A stretch of 64,000 nucleotides of DNA from Pigmentiphaga sp. NML030171 (lineage in GTDB: Bacteria; Pseudomonadota; Gammaproteobacteria; Burkholderiales; Burkholderiaceae_B): the NCBI RefSeq assembly GCF_002188635.1, contig NZ_NINX01000015.1:1-64000 (forward strand). The letters are read 5' to 3'. Shown here piece by piece: positions 35,042 through 44,860 of this stretch. The position numbers and the translations under genes are program-made. Numbering within the stretch: the stretch's first letter is position 1; each line of letters begins with the position of its first letter. The notes beneath the pieces are model-generated. The model was not told where the DNA came from. It did no database searches and worked only from the letters and a program-made list of their open reading frames with translations.

Positions 35042-36187
35042 ATGACCTACGAACTTCAAGAGGATCAACGCCAGGTCCAGGATCTCATCCGCCGCGTCGC
35101 CAGGGAGCGCGTCGCTCCACGCGCGCAGGAAATCGACCGGACTGCCGAATACCCTCACGACATGTTTGCCCTGCTCAAGGATCTGGGACTGTTCACCTTG
35201 CCTTTTCCCGAGGTCTATGGCGGCGCCAACAGCATGCTGTCCGCATGCGTTGCCATCGAGGAACTGGGACGTGTCTGCTACAACACCGCCTACCTCCTTC
35301 TCGTCCAGTGGGTGCCTTTTGGAGCAATCCTCGCTGGCGGCACCGAGGCCCAGAAACAGCGCTTGCTGCCCGGCCTGGCTGCCGGAGAGATCCGCGGCGC
35401 GTTTTCCACCACCGAGGCGCAGAGCGGGTCCGATGTCGGCAGCATCCGCTGCCGCGCCGTAAAGGTGGAGGGCGGCTACAGGATCAATGGCGCCAAGATC
35501 TGGTGCACGAACTCCGACATCGCGGATTTCGTCCTGGTGGCGGCCAAGTACAACGATGGCGACAAGGACGGAATCAGCCTGTTCATCATCGAGAAAAACG
35601 CCGAGGGATTCACGGTCGGAAAGAAAGAAGACAAGATCGGCGCACGCGGCGTTCCCTCCTGCCCGCTCTTCCTCGACAACGTATTCGTCCCCGACGAAAA
35701 CCTGCTCGGAGGCGGCTTCCGCGCCGTCATGGAAGCCTTCAATGCCAGCCGTCCGCTGATCGGCGCTCGCGGTGTCGGACTGGCCCAGGGCGCCATCGAC
35801 CACGCCATCGAGTTCATCACCAACCGCAATGCCTTCGGCCAGTCCATTTCGGAATTCCAAGGCATCCGATGGATGCTGGCGGACATGGCGATCCAGACCG
35901 AGGCCGCGCGCAACCTGGTCTACCGCGCCGCATCGATGGTGGATGCCTGCGAACCCGCTGCCGCGCTGGCGCCGGTCGCCGCCATGGCCAAGTGCTTTGC
36001 CACGGACACCGCGATGCGTGTGGCAACCGACGCGGTGCAGATGTTCGGCGCCGCCGGCGTCTCGTCGGAGTACCCGATCAACCGATACTTCCGGGACGCG
36101 AAAGTTCTTCAGATCATCGAAGGCACCAATCAAATCCAACGCAACATCGTCGCCAACGGGTTGCTTGGCCGTCCTTCCCGCCGATAG
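35042..36187 (+). CDS. Acyl-CoA dehydrogenase (candidate cyclohexanecarboxyl-CoA dehydrogenase)
   Basis: 381 aa single-chain ACAD. FSTTEAQSGSDVGSIRCRA is the FAD/substrate block, NRNAFGQSISEFQGIRWMLADM the dimer helix, and IIEGTNQIQRNIV the C-terminal motif with the catalytic-type Glu. Placed before MaoC and badH in one operon, it may perform the ring dehydrogenation done by AliB in cyclohexanecarboxylate degradation; sequence alone cannot separate it from other short-chain ACADs. ATG at 35042 follows AAGGAACCC. Electrons would leave through ETF and the ETF-QO at 22023. Confidence 0.92.
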   Translation: MTYELQEDQRQVQDLIRRVARERVAPRAQEIDRTAEYPHDMFALLKDLGLFTLPFPEVYGGANSMLSACVAIEELGRVCYNTAYLLLVQWVPFGAILAGGTEAQKQRLLPGLAAGEIRGAFSTTEAQSGSDVGSIRCRAVKVEGGYRINGAKIWCTNSDIADFVLVAAKYNDGDKDGISLFIIEKNAEGFTVGKKEDKIGARGVPSCPLFLDNVFVPDENLLGGGFRAVMEAFNASRPLIGARGVGLAQGAIDHAIEFITNRNAFGQSISEFQGIRWMLADMAIQTEAARNLVYRAASMVDACEPAAALAPVAAMAKCFATDTAMRVATDAVQMFGAAGVSSEYPINRYFRDAKVLQIIEGTNQIQRNIVANGLLGRPSRR

Positions 36188-36224
36188 ACGGACGCCAGGC
36201 ACCGCCAACAGTAAAGGTAAAACC

Positions 36225-36707
36225 ATGAGTGAAGAAGACATCCCCACCGTCGGTCTTGGCCTGTACTTCGAGGATCTACCGCTCGGGAGGAAATTCAAGA
36301 CGCTCGGCCGCACCGTCCAGGACGCCGATATCTGCGCATTCATCAACGTCATTCACATGACGGAGGTGCTGTTCACCGATATGGAGTTCGTCAGGAACGA
36401 GTCGGACATCAAGGGCCGTATTGCCCCGGGGGCGTTCATCTACGGCATGGCCGAAGGCCTGCTCGCCCAATCGACGATGCAGAAGACGGGCTACGCGTTC
36501 ATCAACATGGAGCTTACCGTCCATTCGCCAGTGTTTGCCGGCGACACCTTGCATGTGGAGTGCGAGGTCATCGAATCCCGCCGTTCGAATAGCCGGCCGG
36601 GCCGTGCACTGGTCCGTACCCGCAACAAGGTCGTCAAGCAGGACGGCACGGTCGCCTTGACCTACACCCCGCTGCGGATGCTGAAGTGCCGAGACGCAGC
36701 GAGATAG
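36225..36707 (+). CDS. MaoC-like hot-dog-fold dehydratase
   Basis: 160 aa. GLYFEDLPLGRKFKTLGRTVQDADICAFINVIHMTEVLF is the start typical of MaoC-like acyl dehydratases, with Asp and His in place near residues 33-43, followed by IKGRIAPGAFIYGMAEGL. It would hydrate an enoyl-CoA or dehydrate a hydroxyacyl-CoA. It offers an alternative to the crotonase at 41135 for the ring-hydration step. ATG follows AAAGGTAAAACC. Confidence 0.85.
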   Translation: MSEEDIPTVGLGLYFEDLPLGRKFKTLGRTVQDADICAFINVIHMTEVLFTDMEFVRNESDIKGRIAPGAFIYGMAEGLLAQSTMQKTGYAFINMELTVHSPVFAGDTLHVECEVIESRRSNSRPGRALVRTRNKVVKQDGTVALTYTPLRMLKCRDAAR

Positions 36708-36732
36708 CAACTTTTTTGCAATGGAGAAAGCC

Positions 36733-37500
36733 ATGCGAGGACTCAAGGACAAAGTCGTCATCATTACCGGCGGAGCCGGCGGCATCGGCGCGGCGCTTTC
36801 TGCAAGATTCGCCGCCGAAGGCAGCAAAGTCGCCATCTTCGATCTCAACGCGGCCAGTGCCGACGAAGTCGTGGAAGGGATCAAGACGAACGGAGGAACA
36901 GCCATCGGCTGCGCGGTCGATATCACCGATCACGATGCCGTCAATGAAGCGGTCGCCAGGATCGAGGCCACGCTCGGCCCCGTCGACGTGCTCGTGAACA
37001 ACGCCGGCTGGGATCACGCGGACCGCTTCGTCAACACCACGCCGGCCCTTTGGCAGAAGCTGATCTCCATCAATCTCGTCGGCCCGCTGAATCTCCATCA
37101 TGCGGTGCTCAAAGGTATGCTCGAACGCGGTCATGGACGCATCGTGAACATTGCCTCCGATGCCGGCCGGGTCGGCTCCTCGGGAGAATCCGTCTACTCG
37201 GCATGCAAGGGCGGCATCATCGCCTTCACCAAGACCATCGCCCGCGAGACCGCGCGCAAGAAGATCAACGTCAACGTTGTCTGCCCGGGGCCGACCGACA
37301 CCGCACTGTTCAAGGATTTTGCCGGGGAAGGCGAAAGCGGAGACAAGCTGCGCGGTGCGCTGGAAAAAGCGATTCCGTTTGGCCGCCTGGGCCAGCCGGA
37401 AGATGTAGTCGGTGCCGTCTGCTTCCTGGCCTCGGACGATGCGTCCTTCATTACGGGTCAGGTGATTTCGGTCTCGGGTGGGCTGACGATGGCGGGCTAG
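36733..37500 (+). CDS. badH: BadH-like 2-hydroxycyclohexanecarboxyl-CoA dehydrogenase
   Basis: 255 aa SDR. It has the NAD motif GGAGGIG (13-19), NNAGW (89-93), and the catalytic Ser142, Tyr155 and Lys159 (SVYSACKGG). It closely resembles R. palustris BadH as I remember it, sharing NNAGWD, HHAVLKGMxERxHGRIVNIASDAxRVGSSGE, VVCPGPTDTAL and the ending ITGQVxSVSGGLTM. BadH makes 2-ketocyclohexanecarboxyl-CoA, the substrate of BadI. ATG 36733 is chosen because GGAG lies just upstream and it aligns with the BadH start; ATG 36721 lacks a ribosome site. Confidence 0.87.
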   Translation: MRGLKDKVVIITGGAGGIGAALSARFAAEGSKVAIFDLNAASADEVVEGIKTNGGTAIGCAVDITDHDAVNEAVARIEATLGPVDVLVNNAGWDHADRFVNTTPALWQKLISINLVGPLNLHHAVLKGMLERGHGRIVNIASDAGRVGSSGESVYSACKGGIIAFTKTIARETARKKINVNVVCPGPTDTALFKDFAGEGESGDKLRGALEKAIPFGRLGQPEDVVGAVCFLASDDASFITGQVISVSGGLTMAG

Positions 37501-37559
37501 CGCCGTCCGCCCCCTTTCACCTGGCAGCACCGGTTCCCAATGAATGCGAGACAAACGGC

Positions 37560-38522
37560 ATGAAGACGATTCTCAAGACGGTTCCCCTTCTCCTCCTCAT
37601 GGCGTCCAACGCCGCCCACGCCGAAGAAACCTATCCGTCGCGCCCGATCCGCCTGGTCCTTGGATTTGCCGCCGGCGGAGGGACCGATGTCATTGCCCGC
37701 GGCATTGCCCAGAAAATGGGCGATGCCATGGGAGGACAGGTCTTCGTCGACAACGTGACCGGCGCCAACGGCAATATCGGCAGCGACCAGGTCGCGAAAT
37801 CCAGGGCTGACGGCTACACGCTCCTCTACAACACGTCCGCCCTGATCCTGAGTCCTTCGCTGTACACGAAGCTTCCGTACAGCTACAAGGATTTTCAGCC
37901 CGTTGCTCTCACGGCCAGCCTCCCGATCATCCTGGTGGCATCACCGAAGAGCCCGTACAAAAGCGCGTCGGACCTCATCGCCGCCATCAAGGCGAATCCG
38001 GGAAGGTTGAACTACGCGTCCGCCGGGAACGGCAACATCACCCACCTCTCCGCACTGCTCCTGCTACAAGCGATCGGGGGGTCCGCAACTCACGTTCCCT
38101 ACAAGGGCGAAGCCCCCGCCGTCACCGACGTCGCAAGCGGACAGGTGGATTTCTATGCGGGCACCTCCGCGGGAGTGATCCCATTCATCAAAGACAAGCG
38201 CCTGATCGCCCTGGCAGTGGGCACGGAAAAGCGCATGAGCGGGCTGCCGGATGTCCCCACCCTCTCCGAGGTTGTCGGCAAGCCGTTGGAACTTGGCGCC
38301 TGGTCAGGCATCGTGGCCCCGGCGGGCACCAAACCCGAAATCGTCGCCAAGCTCAACGCGGCCATTCAAACGGCCCTGAACGACAAGGATCTACTGGTTC
38401 GCCTTGCAGAACAGGGAGCCGAACCGAAGCACGGCACGCCAGTCCAATATGGCAGGTTCATCGCTGACGAACATGAGCGATGGGACAGGATCATCAAATC
38501 CAACAACGCACGCATCGACTAG
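37560..38522 (+). CDS. Bug-family periplasmic substrate-binding protein
   Basis: 320 aa with a Sec signal peptide MKTILKTVPLLLLMASNAAHA and mature start YPSRPIRLVLGFAAGGGTDVIARGIA. DNVTGANGNIGSDQVAKSRADGYTLLYN and VPYKGEAPAVTDV are standard Bug blocks. It lies in the rightward operon 59 bp after badH, so both operons of the module carry their own receptor. Confidence 0.93.
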   Translation: MKTILKTVPLLLLMASNAAHAEETYPSRPIRLVLGFAAGGGTDVIARGIAQKMGDAMGGQVFVDNVTGANGNIGSDQVAKSRADGYTLLYNTSALILSPSLYTKLPYSYKDFQPVALTASLPIILVASPKSPYKSASDLIAAIKANPGRLNYASAGNGNITHLSALLLLQAIGGSATHVPYKGEAPAVTDVASGQVDFYAGTSAGVIPFIKDKRLIALAVGTEKRMSGLPDVPTLSEVVGKPLELGAWSGIVAPAGTKPEIVAKLNAAIQTALNDKDLLVRLAEQGAEPKHGTPVQYGRFIADEHERWDRIIKSNNARID

Positions 38523-38550
38523 CCCTGCAAGATCGAAGAGGAAGCATGCA

Positions 38551-39000
38551 ATGGCTATCGACACCCTGGAACAAATGCAGGCGATCGTGGACCGGTCACC
38601 CTTCAATCGATGGATCGGCGTCAAAGTTGCCCATCTGGGCCCCGATGGGCTCATGCTGGAGGTTCCCTGGCGTCTCGACCTCGTATCCAGTCCGGAACGC
38701 AACTCGATACACGGCGGTGTCCTGGCATCGCTCATCGATACGGCCGGCGACTACGCCATTGCAGCACGCCTTGGCTATCCGGTCCCGACCATCGACCTTA
38801 GCGTGGACTATCACCGGGCCGCCAGCTCCGGGGTCTTGCGCGCCAGTGCGCAGGTCGTTCACATGGGGAAGCAATTGATCACTGCGGAAACGCGCATTGC
38901 CGATGACCAAGGCCGCCCGATCGCCAGCGGTCGAGGACTCTATTTCGACAGCGGCCCCCCTCGGGCGGTAGCCAAGACGACCGGCGCCGGACAGCAATGA
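38551..39000 (+). CDS. PaaI-family acyl-CoA thioesterase
   Basis: 149 aa hot-dog thioesterase. NSIHGGVLASLIDTAGDYAIA is the HGG-type motif with the Asp, and PTIDLSVDYHRAA follows. It could release CoA from dead-end esters. ATG 38551 has GAAGAGGAAG upstream. Its stop overlaps the racemase start (ATGA). Confidence 0.9.
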   Translation: MAIDTLEQMQAIVDRSPFNRWIGVKVAHLGPDGLMLEVPWRLDLVSSPERNSIHGGVLASLIDTAGDYAIAARLGYPVPTIDLSVDYHRAASSGVLRASAQVVHMGKQLITAETRIADDQGRPIASGRGLYFDSGPPRAVAKTTGAGQQ

Positions 39001-40157
39001 CAACGACGACCGGTATTGCCAGCGGCCCCTTGAAGGGAATCAGGATTGTCGAATTTGCGGGCATAGGCCCGTCGCCGATGGCAGCCATGACCCTCGCCGA
39101 CATGGGCTCGACGGTACTGAGGATAGATCGGCCGGTCCCGCCTGGCCTGGGCATCGAGCGACCGCTCGAATACAACCTGCTCTTGCGCAATCGCCAAAGC
39201 ATCGCACTCGACTTGAAGGATCCGGCGAGCAAGGAGCTGGTGCTGGAACTGCTTGAAACAGCGGATGCCCTGATCGAAGGCTTTCGTCCCGGCACGATGG
39301 AGCGGCTGGGATTGGGGCCGGAGATCTGTCTTGCCCGCAATCCACGCCTCGTATACGGCCGGATGACGGGCTGGGGGCAAGACGGTCCCCTGGCTCGAGC
39401 AGCCGGACATGATCTGAACTACATCGCTCTGACCGGCGTATTGAGCTGGATCGGGCGCGAAAAGCAACCGCCCACGCCGCCGCTCAATCTGGTGGGAGAC
39501 TATGCGGGCGGCGGACTCTATCTGGCGTTGGGAATTCTTGCTGCCATCCTCGAGGCACGCAATTCCGGACAAGGACAAATCGTCGATGCCGCGATTGTCG
39601 ATGGCACGGCCGCCCTGGCAACCTCCGTTTTCGGCATGCATGAAGCGGGCATGCTCGGTCCCCGGGGAGAGAACATCCTCGATTCCGGCGCCCCCTACTA
39701 CGACGTGTATGAATGTGCCGACGGATGCTGGGTGTCGGTCGCGCCGATCGAAGACAAGTTCTATCAAGATCTTCTCGAGCGTCTGGAGATCGATGCAACG
39801 ACGCTCGGCCGCCGGGAGGCTCCCGATTATCGTCGACGGGCGGCGGCCGCCTTGAAGGCCAGATTCAAAAGCCAGGATCGCGACTATTGGTGCAGGCTGC
39901 TGGAAGGTACGGACGCTTGCTTCGCGCCGGTCCTGAGCGCCAGCGAGGCGCCGGAGCACCCCCACCTCAAGGCTCGCCGGACCTTCGTGACGGTGGACGG
40001 AATCACCCAGCCGGCGGCGGCGCCGCGATTCTCTCGTACCGGCAACGGGCTTCCCGTTCCGCCGGCGAAACCGACCAAAGAGACAGGCAGGGCAGTTCTT
40101 GCAGAGTGGCTGGGCGCCGAAAAGGCGCGATCAAGAGAGGAATTGCTGAAAGGATGA
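38997..40157 (+). CDS. Alpha-methylacyl-CoA racemase-like protein
   Basis: 386 aa CaiB/BaiF fold, but of the AMACR branch: GPLKGIRIVEFAGIGPSPMAAMTLADMG is the racemase start, and the catalytic set seen in mycobacterial MCR is conserved as His138 (AGHDLNY), Asp168 (NLVGDYAGGG) and Glu239 (YYDVYEC). It would invert an alpha-branched acyl-CoA centre so that a stereospecific dehydrogenase can act. That suggests the module's substrates are chiral alpha-substituted acids. Last gene of the rightward operon. Confidence 0.85.
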   Translation: MTTTTGIASGPLKGIRIVEFAGIGPSPMAAMTLADMGSTVLRIDRPVPPGLGIERPLEYNLLLRNRQSIALDLKDPASKELVLELLETADALIEGFRPGTMERLGLGPEICLARNPRLVYGRMTGWGQDGPLARAAGHDLNYIALTGVLSWIGREKQPPTPPLNLVGDYAGGGLYLALGILAAILEARNSGQGQIVDAAIVDGTAALATSVFGMHEAGMLGPRGENILDSGAPYYDVYECADGCWVSVAPIEDKFYQDLLERLEIDATTLGRREAPDYRRRAAAALKARFKSQDRDYWCRLLEGTDACFAPVLSASEAPEHPHLKARRTFVTVDGITQPAAAPRFSRTGNGLPVPPAKPTKETGRAVLAEWLGAEKARSREELLKG

Positions 40158-40177
40158 TCGACGCCGGGCCTGCTGCC

Positions 40178-41002
40178 TCAATTGCGAACGTCGCGCAGTA
40201 CGTCGGAGGCTCGCGGTGCGACCTCCAGCATCAGCCTCTTCAAATCAGGAAGAGCCTTCTGGAAACGCTCGGTAGGGCCGGCAATCATCAACGCATGCGT
40301 CGCCGTGCCATCGTTGGAAACAATGGGCGCGGCAATACCGGAAGCGCCAGAAACCGCTTCCCCGAGACTGATGGCGATACCTGTGCTTTGGATCCGCTCG
40401 AGCTCGTCCCTGAGCCAGGCCTTGTCGATAGCGGCCTTGGTCACCGGACCGACCATCTTGGTCGACTTGATGTACCGGTCACGCCATTCCGGCGGCTGGA
40501 AAGCCAGCAGGGCGCGGCCGGCGGCAGACACGAACAGGGGCCGGGAGGTACCCGCGGGGACGGCATAGCGAACGGCTTCCTGGCTCTCGATCATTTCCAC
40601 GTAGTTGCACAGACCGACCGTGCGGTCGATGGTGGCGAGGTAGACACTTTCGCCGCTCCTCTCGGCAAGCTCCAGCAGAAACGTGCGTATCAGTTTGGAG
40701 AAGGTACGGACAGAAAGTATGTCGAGCGAAAGCTGGAACGCCTTCGGCCCCAGGCTGTAACGGCCCGTGGCTTGCGTCAAGAAGCCACTTTGCACCAATG
40801 GCCTCAGGAGAGAAAGCAGGCTGCTCTTGGGAGAGACCAACGCGGCGCTCAACTCGGCAAGCGACATGCTATCGCCGGATTTGGCCAGGGAGTGGAATAT
40901 GTTCAACAGACGCATCAGGGACCGGGGCCCCGACGATCCTGCCTCGCCAGGCATCACATCTTCACGCTTTGGATTTTTTCCAGTATTCGTCAACTGCGTC
41001 AT
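40178..41002 (-). CDS. IclR-family transcriptional regulator
   Basis: 274 aa. The N-terminal winged HTH is SGPRSLMRLLNIFHSLAKSGDSMSLAELSAALVSPKSSLLSLLRPLVQSGFL, and the C-terminal IclR effector domain ends with GIAAPIVSNDGTATHALMIAGPTERF. ATG 41002 is chosen; a longer frame to 41134 overlaps the divergent crotonase start. It is a natural candidate regulator for the module, but its own promoter region shows no copy of the 29-bp operator. Confidence 0.9.
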   Translation of the reverse strand: MTQLTNTGKNPKREDVMPGEAGSSGPRSLMRLLNIFHSLAKSGDSMSLAELSAALVSPKSSLLSLLRPLVQSGFLTQATGRYSLGPKAFQLSLDILSVRTFSKLIRTFLLELAERSGESVYLATIDRTVGLCNYVEMIESQEAVRYAVPAGTSRPLFVSAAGRALLAFQPPEWRDRYIKSTKMVGPVTKAAIDKAWLRDELERIQSTGIAISLGEAVSGASGIAAPIVSNDGTATHALMIAGPTERFQKALPDLKRLMLEVAPRASDVLRDVRN

Positions 41003-41134
41003 GTCCCGTGTCGAATCCAGAGAAGATGCGGATATGCAGAGCGATCTCAGTTTAACGCGTTTAAGTCGCCCACACCCCCTTCTTCCGCCTTGCCGTGAAC
41101 ATTGAAAGTCCCTTTTTTCGCTTTGGAGACGCAC

Positions 41135-41905
41135 ATGCTGGTTACCCTTGAGTATCGTGGAGCGATTGCGATCGCAACGTTGAACCGCCCGGAGGCCCTC
41201 AACGCGTTAAGCCTTGAACTGCTGTCCGATTTGAGGGATGTCATCGGGCAGATCCGGCAATCCGCGGCGCGCGGATTGCTCATCACCGGCTCCGGCGGCA
41301 AGGCTTTCTGCGCTGGCGCCGACATCAAGGAAATGATGGAACGCTCTGCTTCTGCAAGCAGGAAGGCCATTGCGGAAGCGCAAGCCATCATCAGCAGCGT
41401 CGGCACGCTCCCCATCCCCTCTGTCGCCGTGATCAACGGCTTTGCCTTCGGGGGCGGACTCGAGATCGCCCTGGCGTGCACGTTCCGGGTCGCGATGAAG
41501 CAAGCACGGATGGGCTTGCCGGAGATCAAACTCGGCCTCATACCCGGATACGGCGGCACGCAGCGACTCCCGCGCCTCGTCGGCGAATCGCGCGCGCTCG
41601 ATCTGATTCTTTCCGGACGGACGGTCGATGCCGACGAAGCCTATCGCATGGGGTTGGTTGACCGGCTGTCGGAAGGCAGCGACCCGATCGAAGCGGGCGT
41701 GGATTTCCTGGCTTCGTTCACGGGCTTCAGCCTTGCCGCCTCCGCCCTCGCCCGGGAAGCGGTCGCGAGAGGGGCGGAGCGCGGCCTGGACGATGCGCTC
41801 AGGATCGAAGGCGATTTGCTGACGCTCGCGCTTCAAACCGGCGATGCCAAGGAAGGCATGCTGGCGTTCATCGAAAAGCGCAAGGCTTGCTTCAAGGATG
41901 AATGA
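41135..41905 (+). CDS. Enoyl-CoA hydratase with canonical catalytic glutamates (BadK candidate)
   Basis: 256 aa. Both catalytic Glu residues are present: Glu110 in FGGGLEIAL and Glu130 in LPEIKLGLIPGYGGTQRL; KAFCAGADIKEM forms the oxyanion loop. It could hydrate cyclohex-1-enecarboxyl-CoA, the step done by BadK. ATG 41135 has TTTGGAGAC upstream. Divergent from the IclR gene and probably a separate transcription unit. Confidence 0.9.
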   Translation: MLVTLEYRGAIAIATLNRPEALNALSLELLSDLRDVIGQIRQSAARGLLITGSGGKAFCAGADIKEMMERSASASRKAIAEAQAIISSVGTLPIPSVAVINGFAFGGGLEIALACTFRVAMKQARMGLPEIKLGLIPGYGGTQRLPRLVGESRALDLILSGRTVDADEAYRMGLVDRLSEGSDPIEAGVDFLASFTGFSLAASALAREAVARGAERGLDDALRIEGDLLTLALQTGDAKEGMLAFIEKRKACFKDE

Positions 41906-42017
41906 GTTGGCGGGGAAGGGCCGGGGGCAAGCGTCGCCTATCGCCGGTTCCCCACTGCCCGCCGGCCTGGCGGCCGTCCGGACAGGCGCCGATTCCAGGC
42001 TATGATGGTGGGTTGCC

Positions 42018-44200
<2,183 letters not shown>

Positions 44201-44366
44201 AATTCCACCTCCCGGCCCCGTCGTGGCCAACCAGGAGCTCGCGGCCACTGGTCAGCACGGCGGATCCGGCCGGGGTTATCCCTAGAAGAGGCCGGGTTCC
44301 GCCCTGGGCGGGCTGGGCTACAATTTTGAGTTATTTTCGACGCAAGTCATTGATTCTGGAGAAGAA

Positions 44367-44714
44367 ATGCTGACATCCAACGCGCTCGCCAATGTCCTGG
44401 CGCAAGCTCCTGCGGCCGGAGGCGAAGGCGCCCTGATGGGGATGCTGCCCATCGTCCTGATGTTCGTGATCCTCTATTTCCTGATGATCCGGCCTCAGAT
44501 GAAGCGCCAGAAGGAGCACAAGAACATGGTTGCCGCCCTGGCCAAGGGCGACGAAGTCGTCACCGCCGGCGGCATCCTGGGCAAGGTCGTCCAGGTCAAC
44601 GACACCTACGTCTCGCTGGAAGTCTCGCGCGAAGGCGACAAGGCGGTGGAAGTCCTGGTCCAGAAGACCGCGGTCCAGACCGTCCTGCCCAAGGGCACCA
44701 TCAAGGCTCTGTAA
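44367..44714 (+). CDS. yajC: Sec translocon accessory protein YajC
   Basis: 115 aa with one N-terminal membrane helix (MLPIVLMFVILYFLMIRPQMKRQKEHKNM) and a cytoplasmic tail, DEVVTAGGILGKVV. It binds SecDF to the SecYEG channel. GGAGAAG precedes the ATG. The 166 bp upstream contain a possible -10 TACAAT at 44319, with a weak -35. SecD follows after 146 bp. Confidence 0.95.
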   Translation: MLTSNALANVLAQAPAAGGEGALMGMLPIVLMFVILYFLMIRPQMKRQKEHKNMVAALAKGDEVVTAGGILGKVVQVNDTYVSLEVSREGDKAVEVLVQKTAVQTVLPKGTIKAL

Positions 44715-44860
44715 GCCGGGCGCTCGCGTCCATGCCGCTCGCGCGGCATCGATGCACTGCCGGGGGCTGGCGCCGGGCGCCGCCCCTTTTTCGCGTTCTG
44801 CGGCCTGGCCCGCTGCGGGCACCGGCGCCGATGCGCCAGCCTTCCGAGGTTTGATTACCG

